A DNA stretch of 51,296 nt. Origin: Paenibacillus terrae (lineage in GTDB: Bacteria; Bacillota; Bacilli; Paenibacillales; Paenibacillaceae). Under the pieces are notes generated by a model. That model saw only the letters and a program-made list of their open reading frames with translations, ran no database searches and was not told the DNA's origin. The stretch covers positions 1 through 51,296 of the forward strand of contig NZ_JTHP01000050.1 in NCBI RefSeq assembly GCF_000943545.1. The letters run 5' to 3'. Of this stretch, positions 34,011 through 43,385 are shown in pieces. Within the stretch, counting starts at the first letter, position 1, and each line of letters starts with the position of its first letter. Both the position numbers and the translations under genes were made by a program.

Positions 34011-37000
34011 TCATTCATCTTTATGTTTTAGTTTCACTTTAACTTCATTAAAAAAAGCCGTTGTATCCCATACATTGAGACCAAAGTATCCTTCTTTATA
34101 AGTTTGATCTTTTGTGTCGATAACTAATTTATTGTTCAAATAAACCTTAGTGATATTGCCTTGCGCTTCTACTTTGAGATGATAATCTGTATTTGGCTGT
34201 AAATCCAGTTTTCCATCATTGTTATATGTCGCAATTTCATATCCGGTCCCATCAACAAATTTAATTAATTTTACAATATTATTTTTTATATCAACATTTG
34301 CTGCATACGAATTCTTTGCTGTTAAGTCAGAACGAAAAACCAATGAACCCGCTCCAATGGAGTTATCTATCAAATCTTTTTCAGAATTACCAGGGTGGGA
34401 ATCTGTATCTGGCACGTTTATATTGGCTTCATATACAAAATTCCTGCCGGTCACTTTTGATACTATAAAAGCATTTCCCTTACTCTGTCCCTGTTTTCCA
34501 TGAATGGTGTCCGCCCACTTCCCGTTAACGGTGGTCCAACCTGATAAGTTGGATTTAAAAGAAGAGTTCTTTTCTTTCCATACACTCTTTAGAGGATATA
34601 GGTCCAAAGATTTCAGCTTTACATTTCCGCCCTTACTATAGATCTTTAGTCCTTTGCTTGCAGAATCCGCGAATATCTGATCGGTAATCACTGTCGTACC
34701 ATCATTGCCGAACACCTCTACAGCTGATCTATCAACAATAACCTGCAATTTAACCGTGCCGTTTTTAGCATGTAATGGTCCCTCATGCTTACCAACTACA
34801 CTACTTCCGTAATCGAAATCTCCTGAATGAGTCCGGTCTACGAATAATTGTTCGTTGTAGACATCATAACCGACAGTTGTATTTTCCTCACTTCCTTTAC
34901 GGATTTCAAAGCCAAATTCTGTTGCTTCCGTATTTGATACATCAAACAAAGCGATCAGTTCAAATGTATCTTCTGATAAATTAGAAAGAAGATGGCTGTT
35001 ACCCGATATCATTTTATTGGTATATGATATACGATCCCCTCTGTCACGAATGCTTTTTAGCGAAATAGGGGTTTGTTTTAAACGTAGACCCTTTGCGGTT
35101 TGAGTGAGCTCCATCTTCCGCGGCAGTGTTGTTGAACTTCTCCACGTTGAGGTGGGTGTATCGTTGGCATACTGCCAATTACTCATCCAGCCGAGCCAAT
35201 ATTTCTCACCATTCTTCCCTTCTACTCCACTCCAATTCACAGCAGCATAAAAATCAGCTCCATAGTCAGTCCATAATACTTTATCGGAAGTATTTTCATT
35301 TTTAAACGTTTTACCGTCAAAGCTGCCTACAAAATACTGCATGCCCGATCCGCCTGCCGGAGCACCATCATTTATACTTACCTGTAGGACCCACTTTCTT
35401 TTTGAAGGGTCGCCATCAACCGGCAATTCGACTAACGTAGGACATTCCCATACTCCTCCGATGCTGCCGTTTGTGGAAGGAATCCACTGTCCAGAAACAG
35501 CGGACCAATCTGTGAGGAGTCCGCTTTGTTTCATATCTGTTTTCTCCGGCTCTTTTGCAACCTGGTCAACTTTATCCGATATGATCCCTTCATTATAAAC
35601 ATTAACATCATCAACATTTATATGACCGTAACCATCTTTTGCATGGTCTACTACCTTGATATATAACACTTCACCAATATATTTGGACGCGTCCCATACG
35701 TATTTTGAATATTTTTCCTCATTAAATCTTGTATTGGCCTGGCGGATCAATTCTTGTTCGTCGGCTGCTCTGACCAATGATACATAGGTATTGTCGCCAT
35801 CATCGCCTGCTCCTAATAATAGATTGATTTCACCGGAACCGCCTAGTTTAAAATAGGAGGAATGCAGTTCACCCGTTGCTTCATCTCCCTCGTGAAGCTT
35901 GGAATATCCCCACAAGTGATAATTCCCTTCATGTCCGAAGGATCCACCCCAATAAGTCGCTTCACTGGATACATGATCATCCGAAAAAGTATCACCCTGG
36001 GTCACAGTCCATCCGGTTAAATCGCCTGTTTCAAAATCATGATTGGTGATTTCTTTCTCATCGGTCATGATATTTCTACCCAATTGAACATCCTGAAATA
36101 TCGCAGAAGAGTGCAAAAGATGTAATCCAAAATGGCCGGACAGGAAGGTTGCATCATCGATATCATGAATGAGATTTCCGTCCAGATACATCTTTATATT
36201 TGTTCCTAATGTGCTCACTTTTAAATCATGGCTTTGATAAGTATCCAGCGTTACTGTGGTTTCGGCCAGAACCGTTCTATTCCCGTCTTCCATTTTCACG
36301 ATTTTCACTTTATCGTTTAAAGCATCGATACTCGCCATATATCCATTTTCCGCATCAGCATCCGCTCGGAAAATAAGTGATCCTGTTTCATCTCCTCCCT
36401 CTGACAAATCAATAATCGCATTATATATAAAGTTATCCCCAGTCTTACCACTTATGATAAAAGCATCATCTGCTGATGTACCGCTTTTCCCCTCCAAGGT
36501 ATCTTCCCACCGGCCGGTTACAGCCGCCCAATTAGATAGGTTGGTTGCAAAGTTAGAGGTGTTCTTGAAATTTACATTTCGGAAGGAAGCTGTTGAATTC
36601 CAGGCGGTCAGACCGTAATAACCATAATCAAATTCAGTATCAGTTTCTTTAATTACAGACTGATTATCTACAAACACATGAATGTCATGACCATATACGT
36701 CCACCTGCACGTTGTAAGTTGATGAGGTTCTCAGGGCTAAAGACTTGCTTGCAATTTCTGTTATCGATCCATCGACATTCTTATTTAAAGTAACGACATC
36801 ATTTTTGGCATCCAGGCTGACGACATAACCGTTTTTCGCATTCTTGTCAGCACGAAAAACCAGACCTCCTGAGCCTTCCCTGCCATTCTTTTTATTAAGG
36901 GTAATATCTCCCTCATAGGTGAATGAACCGCCTTCCTGTGAAGACATAGCGTACGAAGTGGTATCCAGACTGTTGGCCTGTATTCCGTTATCTTCACCAA

Positions 37001-37625
37001 ATTCACTTGCATAGGTCCACTGTTTTAAATTGGGGGAAGTATAAAACATTACTTTATTCGCTGCGGCCAAAGACATCACCCATTGTCTGGAGTCTTCATG
37101 CCAGAATACTTTAGGGTCTCGCCAATCCGATATCGGGGGATCCGGCATTACCGGATTTCCTTCATACTTAGTCCAGGTTCTGCCTCTATCTAAGCTGTAC
37201 GCAATGCTTTGAACCTGGCCGTTATCCCCGGAATGAGTAAAGATCGCAACCATCGCTTCTTTTCCGAACCCTGCTGTATTGTTCCAATCGATCACGGCAC
37301 TTCCCGAGAAAATCTGACCGTTTTCATCTGGATATAATGCAATCGGTAAATGTTCCCAATGAATAAGATCTTTGCTCACCGCATGCCCCCAATGAATCGG
37401 TCCCCATTTCGTTCCATAAGGATGATACTGGTAAAAAAGATGATATTCACCCTTATAATAAACCATTCCATTCGGGTCGTTCATCCAGTTAGCCTCAGGC
37501 GAAAAATGAATCTGATTACGGTAAGTTTCATCGTAATAACCAAGATCCGCTGCAAAGGCGGGAGTTAACGGTAAACTAAATACCATAAAGCAAATAAGCA
37601 GCATACTTAACTTCCTCTTCACCAT
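34011..37625 (-). CDS. sacC: Secreted GH32 levanase-type fructan hydrolase with large domain insertion
   Basis: 1204 residues. A signal peptide (about 1-25) leads to a GH32 propeller with nucleophile D50 in WMNDPNG and D170 in the WRDP motif. The third motif, WECP with acid E727, comes about 557 residues after the RDP Asp; it is normally about 50. The inserted part (about 211-715) has two CBM66/LamG-like modules and a third beta-sandwich (about 527-680, starting NHDFETGDLTGWTV). The GH32 C-terminal beta-sandwich follows (to about 1020), then a third CBM66-like module (about 1040-1204). The gene follows levG, as sacC follows levDEFG in Bacillus subtilis, so levan is the likely substrate; inulin or cyclic-inulo-oligosaccharide formation is a possibility. 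It has its own cre site. Confidence 0.9.
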   Translation of the reverse strand: MVKRKLSMLLICFMVFSLPLTPAFAADLGYYDETYRNQIHFSPEANWMNDPNGMVYYKGEYHLFYQYHPYGTKWGPIHWGHAVSKDLIHWEHLPIALYPDENGQIFSGSAVIDWNNTAGFGKEAMVAIFTHSGDNGQVQSIAYSLDRGRTWTKYEGNPVMPDPPISDWRDPKVFWHEDSRQWVMSLAAANKVMFYTSPNLKQWTYASEFGEDNGIQANSLDTTSYAMSSQEGGSFTYEGDITLNKKNGREGSGGLVFRADKNAKNGYVVSLDAKNDVVTLNKNVDGSITEIASKSLALRTSSTYNVQVDVYGHDIHVFVDNQSVIKETDTEFDYGYYGLTAWNSTASFRNVNFKNTSNFATNLSNWAAVTGRWEDTLEGKSGTSADDAFIISGKTGDNFIYNAIIDLSEGGDETGSLIFRADADAENGYMASIDALNDKVKIVKMEDGNRTVLAETTVTLDTYQSHDLKVSTLGTNIKMYLDGNLIHDIDDATFLSGHFGLHLLHSSAIFQDVQLGRNIMTDEKEITNHDFETGDLTGWTVTQGDTFSDDHVSSEATYWGGSFGHEGNYHLWGYSKLHEGDEATGELHSSYFKLGGSGEINLLLGAGDDGDNTYVSLVRAADEQELIRQANTRFNEEKYSKYVWDASKYIGEVLYIKVVDHAKDGYGHINVDDVNVYNEGIISDKVDQVAKEPEKTDMKQSGLLTDWSAVSGQWIPSTNGSIGGVWECPTLVELPVDGDPSKRKWVLQVSINDGAPAGGSGMQYFVGSFDGKTFKNENTSDKVLWTDYGADFYAAVNWSGVEGKNGEKYWLGWMSNWQYANDTPTSTWRSSTTLPRKMELTQTAKGLRLKQTPISLKSIRDRGDRISYTNKMISGNSHLLSNLSEDTFELIALFDVSNTEATEFGFEIRKGSEENTTVGYDVYNEQLFVDRTHSGDFDYGSSVVGKHEGPLHAKNGTVKLQVIVDRSAVEVFGNDGTTVITDQIFADSASKGLKIYSKGGNVKLKSLDLYPLKSVWKEKNSSFKSNLSGWTTVNGKWADTIHGKQGQSKGNAFIVSKVTGRNFVYEANINVPDTDSHPGNSEKDLIDNSIGAGSLVFRSDLTAKNSYAANVDIKNNIVKLIKFVDGTGYEIATYNNDGKLDLQPNTDYHLKVEAQGNITKVYLNNKLVIDTKDQTYKEGYFGLNVWDTTAFFNEVKVKLKHKDE

Positions 37626-37680
37626 CTTTCACATCCTCTTTTAATATTTTGAACACCAAGTGTTATTCTTAACATTACAA

Positions 37681-37694
37681 ATAAAGCGTTTACA
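37681..37694 (-). promoter_or_regulatory. cre-like site before the GH32 gene
   Basis: On the minus strand it reads TGTAAACGCTTTAT, which fits the CcpA consensus except at the last bases. It lies 56 bases before the start codon, between levG and the GH32 gene. Confidence 0.55.
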
Positions 37695-37756
37695 TTTATC
37701 TCTTTAGCTCAATATCTTATGTTTACGCTGTTTTGGTCACAAAAATCCGACAAAGT

Positions 37757-37782
37757 CCGGCCAAGGATGACTCCCTGACCGG
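37757..37782 (-). terminator. Attenuator-like hairpin between levG and the GH32 gene
   Basis: CCGGTCA pairs with TGGCCGG (one wobble) around 12 bases on the minus strand, with a T-rich stretch about 15 bases after it. It may reduce read-through into the hydrolase gene. Confidence 0.45.
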
Positions 37783-37788
37783 CACGTT

Positions 37789-38613
37789 TTAAGCCAAAAC
37801 ACCAAATGCGTACCCAATAATGCCTACTGCGAATAAAGCAAAAATCAGAGCGATTGCGTTCACTTTCTTTTTCAGTAGCCTCATACATAAAAAGGTCAAT
37901 AATAGTGGTAAAAGTCCAGGCATCAATTGATCCAAAATCATCTGAACGGTCGTAATAACCTCTTTTCCATTCGTCCCCACATATCTTGATACCACCAGCG
38001 GCACATTCAGGGTGGTCCATTTGGAAACAAGTGCGCCCATAACGAAAAGCCCCAGTATGGAGGCTGACTCCGTGAGTTTTTGCAACCGATTTCCCGACAT
38101 ATCGGAGACAATCTCCGTACCTTTGTGATAACCGTATTTCAGACCGTACCATTTCGTTGCCAAGCGTACAATGTTAAAGAGCAGGAAGAAAATAAACGGT
38201 CCGATAAGGCTGCCGGATAAGGCGATTGAGGCTCCCAGCGCAGCCAGAACCGGACGTAAAGTCCCCCAGTAAATTGGGTCACCCACTCCCGCAAGAGGTC
38301 CCATTAGACCGACTTTGACTCCACTGATGGTAGCATTGTCAATCGGCTGGCCGCTCGCTTTCTGTTCTTCCATCGCAGCCGTTACACCCATAATAGGCGC
38401 CGAGATAAACGGTTGAGTATTGAAAAATTCCAGATGTCTTTTCAATGCCTCTTTTTGATCTTCTTTCTTGCTGTATAGCCGCTTAATCGCCGGGATCAAG
38501 GTGACACAGAAACCAATCGACTGCATTCGCTCAAAATTGAACGAGCCTAACAGGAAGCATGAACGTACAAACATTTTATTTAAATCACTTTTAGTCAGCT
38601 TCTTTTCTTTCAT
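37789..38613 (-). CDS. levG: PTS fructose/mannose-type transporter subunit IID
   Basis: 274 residues from the ATG at 38611-38613, which follows AGAGGAGAG; the frame reaches 38673 but overlaps the IIC gene without a ribosome binding site. It has the IID pattern: RSCFLLGSFNFERMQSIGF at the N-terminus, GVKVGLMGPLAGVGDPIYWG in the middle (a highly conserved IID motif), and a C-terminal transmembrane segment. With IIC it forms the membrane channel of the mannose-superfamily PTS. Its neighbours (IIA, IIB, IIC, GH32) fit the lev system for fructose and small fructans. Confidence 0.92.
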   Translation of the reverse strand: MKEKKLTKSDLNKMFVRSCFLLGSFNFERMQSIGFCVTLIPAIKRLYSKKEDQKEALKRHLEFFNTQPFISAPIMGVTAAMEEQKASGQPIDNATISGVKVGLMGPLAGVGDPIYWGTLRPVLAALGASIALSGSLIGPFIFFLLFNIVRLATKWYGLKYGYHKGTEIVSDMSGNRLQKLTESASILGLFVMGALVSKWTTLNVPLVVSRYVGTNGKEVITTVQMILDQLMPGLLPLLLTFLCMRLLKKKVNAIALIFALFAVGIIGYAFGVLA

Positions 38614-38641
38614 AGTGCTCTCCTCTTCCGTCAGGTATTTA

Positions 38642-39412
38642 CTATAACTCTTCAATTTCTTCCATATTCTCATTACGCTGGTTGTATTTTGGACTCAACT
38701 GGATGTAAAGCAGAGCCAGAACCGCGCCAATGACCCCAAAACCAACCAGATTAATGTTTGTAAAAGCTGCAATGACAAAGCCCAGAAAGAAGAATGGCAT
38801 CAGGTATTTGGCTGCCATCATATTAATGACCATCGCATACCCTACGACTACGATAAAGCCGCCCGCAATTTGTAGTCCTCTTGTGATAACCTCCGGAATT
38901 GCGTCAAGCATTGCAGTCACCAGGCCCGTTTCTGCAGCAACTGCCACCAGAACAGCGGGCAGAGCGACGCGCAGACCTTGCAAAAGTAAGGCAGTAAAGT
39001 GACATAGCTCAATTCCTTTGAAATTTGCAGATTCCGCATACTTATCAGCTAAATGCTGGAAGAAGACAGTAATCGTCCTGACAAAAATGGTAAGCACTTG
39101 TCCGGCGGCTGCAATTGGAATCGCAACGGCAATTCCGGCGCCGATCGATTGATGGCCGACGATGACCAAAATGGTGGAAACCACGCTGGCTAGAGCAGCG
39201 TCTGGTGCTATGGATGCTCCTACATTCATCCATCCCAAAGCCATTAATTCCAGAGTACCGCCAAGTATAATGCCAGTTTTGAGATCGCCAAGGACAAGGC
39301 CAATCAACGTACACGCAATCAGAGGACGGTGGGTTTGCCCTTCATCCAGAACGCTGCCCATGCCACATATGGCCGCTACCAGTGTTACCATCACAATTTG
39401 AAAAACAGTCAT
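38642..39412 (-). CDS. levF: PTS fructose/mannose-type transporter subunit IIC
   Basis: 256 residues with about seven hydrophobic segments and the usual IIC motifs, including GTLELMALGWMNVGA near residue 52 and APDAALASVVSTILV. It binds and moves the sugar through the membrane together with IID. It starts at ATG 39412, 39 bases after the IIB stop, and its end lies 28 bases before the IID start. Confidence 0.92.
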   Translation of the reverse strand: MTVFQIVMVTLVAAICGMGSVLDEGQTHRPLIACTLIGLVLGDLKTGIILGGTLELMALGWMNVGASIAPDAALASVVSTILVIVGHQSIGAGIAVAIPIAAAGQVLTIFVRTITVFFQHLADKYAESANFKGIELCHFTALLLQGLRVALPAVLVAVAAETGLVTAMLDAIPEVITRGLQIAGGFIVVVGYAMVINMMAAKYLMPFFFLGFVIAAFTNINLVGFGVIGAVLALLYIQLSPKYNQRNENMEEIEEL

Positions 39413-39451
39413 TTCTATAACTCCTCTCTTGTTGCCGCCTGGTATTTACGA

Positions 39452-39934
39452 TCATAGATCCTGCAGTTTGGTAATTAAGTTGATTTTCGGATCACTGGCT
39501 ACTTTTCTGATTTCCAGCTCAATGCCTTTTTCATGCAGCTTACGAAATGCGTGTACATCCTGTTGGTTTACGGAGACCGCCCCGGTAATCTGTGTCTTCC
39601 CTTCCTTAAAACACATTCCGCCTACATTCACCGAGCGGATGGGTACTCCCCCTTCCACAACCCGCAGTACATCCGTAGGGTTGGTAAAGAGGAACAATGT
39701 TTTAAAATCACTGTATTTGGGGTTATTATAAGCCTCTATCGCTTTGTTAATCGTTACGACATACGCCTTAATTCCAGGCGGCGACACCTGAAGCAATAAG
39801 GTTTTGCGTAATGTATCCGCTGCGACTTCATCGCTAACGGCGATGATCTTGTTGCACTTCGCTTCTTTCACCCAAACGGTCGCCACCTGACCGTGAATCA
39901 GACGGTCATCAACACGAACTAATGCAATTTGCAT
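39452..39934 (-). CDS. levE: PTS fructose/mannose-type transporter subunit IIB
   Basis: 160 residues from the ATG at 39932-39934, which follows GAGGAGGAA. The phosphorylated His is H14 in RVDDRLIHGQV, typical of mannose-superfamily IIB. It takes phosphate from LevD and gives it to the sugar bound by LevF/LevG. The ribosome binding site lies in the last codons of the IIA gene, so translation is coupled. A longer frame to 39973 overlaps IIA and is rejected. Confidence 0.92.
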   Translation of the reverse strand: MQIALVRVDDRLIHGQVATVWVKEAKCNKIIAVSDEVAADTLRKTLLLQVSPPGIKAYVVTINKAIEAYNNPKYSDFKTLFLFTNPTDVLRVVEGGVPIRSVNVGGMCFKEGKTQITGAVSVNQQDVHAFRKLHEKGIELEIRKVASDPKINLITKLQDL

Positions 39935-39935
39935 T

Positions 39936-40355
39936 CTATAATTCCTCCTCTGATTGGCTGTTTCGAATGGCACGAAAAGACATCATGGAATCGTGCCCCG
40001 CATGGATCGCTAGATTTACCAAATTCTCCACTTGTTCAATCCCTCTGTTTGCAAGAAGGTCAACGATCATTGGCAGGTTGACTCCTGTCACAATATCCAT
40101 TTTTTCATGGTTAACCGCAATTCGGCTTGCAGCATTATAAGGACTGCCGCCGAATAGATCAACAAGGAAGATAACACCGTCCGTCCAATCCAGCGATGCC
40201 AACGCAGCCTTATATTTCTCTACAAGTCCGCTGACACTTTCACCTGGTTCAAACGTAACACCTGCCACATTATCCAATTGGCCGAAAACCATTTCCGTTG
40301 ACCTCAGTATTTCTTCAGAAAATTTCCCATGTGTCCCAACAATTACACCGATCAT
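39936..40355 (-). CDS. levD: PTS fructose/mannose-type transporter subunit IIA
   Basis: 139 residues from the ATG at 40353-40355; GGGGGTGAG lies just before. The phosphorylated His is H9 in IGVIVGTHGKFSEE. It receives phosphate from HPr. In the lev system its state also reports sugar flux to LevR. It is the first gene after the sigma-54 promoter, with its start 41 bases from the -12 element. The frame continues upstream to 40496 but crosses the promoter, so that start is rejected. Confidence 0.93.
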   Translation of the reverse strand: MIGVIVGTHGKFSEEILRSTEMVFGQLDNVAGVTFEPGESVSGLVEKYKAALASLDWTDGVIFLVDLFGGSPYNAASRIAVNHEKMDIVTGVNLPMIVDLLANRGIEQVENLVNLAIHAGHDSMMSFRAIRNSQSEEEL

Positions 40356-40395
40356 CTGTCTCACCCCCTTTGTTTCTCTCCACATATATCTATAA

Positions 40396-40411
40396 TGCAA
40401 GTTCTGTGCCA
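40396..40411 (-). promoter_or_regulatory. Sigma-54 (-24/-12) promoter of the lev PTS operon
   Basis: On the minus strand it reads TGGCACAGAACTTGCA, an exact match to TGGCACnnnnnTTGCW. It is the only such match I found in the window and stands 41 bases before levD. The divergent rpoN gene supplies the matching sigma factor. Confidence 0.93.
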
Positions 40412-40448
40412 AACATCTGTATAGATCAAAGGAAATTTTGTAAACAAC

Positions 40449-40478
40449 AAAAAACCCCCGTTGCGTCGGAGGTTTTTT
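40449..40478 (-). terminator. Terminator after levR
   Basis: AAAAAACC pairs with GGTTTTTT, with inner CCG/CGG pairs. It lies between the activator site and the lev promoter and ends the levR transcript. Confidence 0.85.
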
Positions 40479-40514
40479 CCAGTCTGAACAGATCATTATT
40501 TATCAATCCTCGCT

Positions 40515-40543
40515 GCTTTCATACACATATGAAAGCGTTTTAT
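40515..40543 (-). promoter_or_regulatory. Candidate LevR upstream activating sequence overlapping a cre-like site
   Basis: GCTTTCATA (40515-40523) and TATGAAAGC (40528-40536) form a perfect 9-bp inverted repeat with a 4-base spacer, 104 bases from the -24 element. In Bacillus subtilis LevR binds a palindrome about 85-125 bases upstream of the lev promoter. TGAAAGCGTTTTAT (40530-40543) overlaps its right arm and resembles cre, which would let CcpA compete with LevR. Confidence 0.75.
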
Positions 40544-40555
40544 ACTCTTTGGCCA

Positions 40556-43336
40556 TTACTGTGGAATAAAGTTATATACTTCGCTCAACATTTCGCAAAT
40601 ATAATATTTTTCGTCATCAGAAAGTATAAGATTCATACCAGAAACAAATATGCTGCATGAACGGTTTACCACCTCGAATATGCGCTGGTCGAGCTGTTTC
40701 ACTTCCCCCTGATAAACAAGTCCATCGCGAATAACCATGCGTTCCAGCGCATAAGCTGTGTGAGTAGAAATTTGGACTTTTGTTGCATAATCAAAATTGA
40801 CTTCCAATCCAAGTTCCAGCTCTTGCACAAATCTCATCACCATTCCCAGAATTTTGTGGGGATTCAAATAAGTCATAAATTCTTTCAGACTTTCCTCGCA
40901 TAACTCCCTGACGACTACGCTTTGATCCACAGCAGGGATCTGTTTGTTATTCAGCAGTAGCTCTCTCAATGTCTGCTCACCGCTTGCTTCAATCAGCTTT
41001 TCCAAGGGAATAAACGGGATTTCCGGCTCGCTTGGCCGTTTTACTCCAATCACGGCAAGAATTGTTCGCTTAGACCGCATATCCTGGACCACTTTATCCA
41101 ACTCCCTTACGTTTGCCGGGACAACCAGTATTTTCTCATCTGTCAAATCGCAGACAATTTTCTCCACAAACTCTTTCAATTTGACCGCTGCACCCTTGCC
41201 GGAGGAGCAAACCGTCACAATTGCCTTATGAACTACTTGCACTGCGGCGCTGCTATTGTTATATCCCCTGAAATCCTTTAGCGATTGGTATATCTCCTCT
41301 ATCCCCATGTCAAAAACACTGGCCTTTCGGACAGCCTCCAGCGTGAGCGGAGTTGAAACCATATCAATGGTCTTTACATTGATTCCAACACGTTCCATAA
41401 TAGTTTCTTCAAGATTGAGCAAAGAGCCCATATCAACCAGCAGCAGCACGCCTCTACCACGGTCAATCCTCTTTACTTTATCGATAATAAGCTCCAAAAT
41501 TTCCCTAGGACTGACATCGAGAGGCATATCAACAGCGCAAAGATTAGAACTGCCCAGCAAGCTGTCTACGACGCCGACGATGCTGCTCGCTGTACTGGTG
41601 CCGTGTGCTGCCACAATAATTCCCACACTACCCTGTCGTTCCTCCTCAACAGATTTCAGAAGAATCGCCATATAAGTTATTTCGGCCTCCGGTACATGTA
41701 CACCGAACTTAGACTCGATCAAACTTTTGATAGTCTGGGCCAGTCTGTACTCTTCATCATGGTCATTCATCGGTTCATAGATTCGTGCATCACCGTATTT
41801 TTTCTCTCTGGTGCGCTTGAAAAAGGCGCTTAAATGAAGACTGAAAGCATACACGAATCTCTCGCTGTAAATTCGGTTTAGTTCTTTTTTGGCCATTTCC
41901 TTAATCTGCTCGGAGAATTCAAGGATGTCTTTGTCCACAATTTTCAGAATTCGTTCCCTGCTCCCCTTGGTGTTATAAAAACGGTTATAAAAGCTTTTAA
42001 TATGGATATTGACATCCGTAGCAATAAATCTGTGGATGTAGACGTCGTCGAGCCCTTCTTCCTTCAGCATGCCAATCTTGTCTTCAATTAGTTTGTAAAG
42101 GTTAAACGGCAGCTCGGAAACAACCTCTTCATCCAAAGCTTTTCTTCCTTCTGGAGTAATGTATAGGCACGAGGAAATACATCCCATTTCCTTCATCTTA
42201 TATTGCGTTTTATCAATATTAAACAAACCATCTCGGATATTTCCCGGCAGGTTTTTAAAATCAAGTCCTATTTCTTCTTTGTTTTCATGTATGCTGTTTA
42301 AAAACCCTTTAGCGCATACCAGCTGGATGTTCGACTTTAACTGGCCGATATTGCCGTAGGTGACGCTGCCGATCAGTGCTCTTACTACCTCTGGTTCAAT
42401 CCTAATCGGCTTGTTTACCCTATTGGCCTCGTTAGCAAACAAATGCTTCAAAATCAGCATTTGCTCCTCAATAGCACGTTCCTGAAGGGAAGGGATATTG
42501 ATCGTGATGGGTATGCGCCTAATGAAGGTTTTCAGCATGGATGATCCGGGATCCTCCGTCGTAGCTCCAATCAATAACACACTCGCGTCTCTTTTTCGAT
42601 CCGTTTCGCCCAATTTGTTATAAGTGTGAGTATCCATGAAATAGAAAATCATTTCCTGGCCTTCCGGGGGTAAACGGTGAATCTCATCCAAAAACAGGAT
42701 GCCTCCGTCAGCTTTCTCCACCAGCCCTGCTTTTTCATGATCAGCGCCTGTAAACGCCCCTTTAACGTGACCAAAGATGTGGGAAAGTAGCAAGTGGGGG
42801 TTATTGAAATAATCAGCGCAGTTAAAAACGATAAATGGCGCATGCTCTGAAAACCGCTTCATATACTTGCCATAATGGTACATCAACCTGGCAAACATAG
42901 TTTTTCCAACACCAGTCTGCCCGACTATCAGTGTATGCAGACCTCTAGGAGGATACAGAATCGCTGCCTTCCCCTGCTCAACCTGGTTACGCATGCTGCC
43001 CCTGAAACCGATCAAGGCATGGAACGGATCGACCTGTTCGTCAGGCAGCAATACCTCTTTGATGCTTTTGACCTCAATTTGTTTCTCTTTCAGCCGAACC
43101 CGAAAGGTGTCCTCGATAATCTGCTTGTGCAGAAACCTGACCGGTCTTCCTTTGATTTTAAGGATTAGATCGTCACGCAGCAGATTATTCAACTCTTTGC
43201 TCACATTGTTTCTCAGCATCTTTTGATCATCAGCAATTTCCGCAACCGTAATCCCTTTCCCCCCAAGTAAAGCCTCTTTGGAAATTTTCTTGGTGCTTTC
43301 GGCAATATACTCTAAAATCTTATCTATTCGTTTCAT
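40556..43336 (-). CDS. levR: LevR-type sigma-54-dependent, PTS-regulated transcriptional activator
   Basis: 926 residues. Domains in order: N-terminal winged helix (about 1-75), AAA+ sigma-54 activator domain with Walker A GQTGVGKT at 139-146, GAFTGA at 193-198 (the loop touching sigma-54) and Walker B GGILFLDEIH at 211-220, then a first PTS regulation domain (about 450-570), a mannose-type EIIA (from about 575, with His in VGIIVAAHGT), a GatB-like EIIB with the Cys of VTVCSSGKG (about 700-790), and a second PRD (about 820-926). In the known system, HPr phosphorylation activates and LevE phosphorylation represses. It sits between the HAD gene and the lev operon it should control. Confidence 0.95.
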   Translation of the reverse strand: MKRIDKILEYIAESTKKISKEALLGGKGITVAEIADDQKMLRNNVSKELNNLLRDDLILKIKGRPVRFLHKQIIEDTFRVRLKEKQIEVKSIKEVLLPDEQVDPFHALIGFRGSMRNQVEQGKAAILYPPRGLHTLIVGQTGVGKTMFARLMYHYGKYMKRFSEHAPFIVFNCADYFNNPHLLLSHIFGHVKGAFTGADHEKAGLVEKADGGILFLDEIHRLPPEGQEMIFYFMDTHTYNKLGETDRKRDASVLLIGATTEDPGSSMLKTFIRRIPITINIPSLQERAIEEQMLILKHLFANEANRVNKPIRIEPEVVRALIGSVTYGNIGQLKSNIQLVCAKGFLNSIHENKEEIGLDFKNLPGNIRDGLFNIDKTQYKMKEMGCISSCLYITPEGRKALDEEVVSELPFNLYKLIEDKIGMLKEEGLDDVYIHRFIATDVNIHIKSFYNRFYNTKGSRERILKIVDKDILEFSEQIKEMAKKELNRIYSERFVYAFSLHLSAFFKRTREKKYGDARIYEPMNDHDEEYRLAQTIKSLIESKFGVHVPEAEITYMAILLKSVEEERQGSVGIIVAAHGTSTASSIVGVVDSLLGSSNLCAVDMPLDVSPREILELIIDKVKRIDRGRGVLLLVDMGSLLNLEETIMERVGINVKTIDMVSTPLTLEAVRKASVFDMGIEEIYQSLKDFRGYNNSSAAVQVVHKAIVTVCSSGKGAAVKLKEFVEKIVCDLTDEKILVVPANVRELDKVVQDMRSKRTILAVIGVKRPSEPEIPFIPLEKLIEASGEQTLRELLLNNKQIPAVDQSVVVRELCEESLKEFMTYLNPHKILGMVMRFVQELELGLEVNFDYATKVQISTHTAYALERMVIRDGLVYQGEVKQLDQRIFEVVNRSCSIFVSGMNLILSDDEKYYICEMLSEVYNFIPQ

Positions 43337-43385
43337 CTGTATTCCTCCAGCCAGAATCAGTCATTGGAAATTGATTTCAACCTGC

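Noticed and set aside
40356..40496. A 47-codon N-terminal extension of levD
   Set aside because: It crosses the sigma-54 promoter and has no family similarity; the start at 40355 has a good ribosome binding site.
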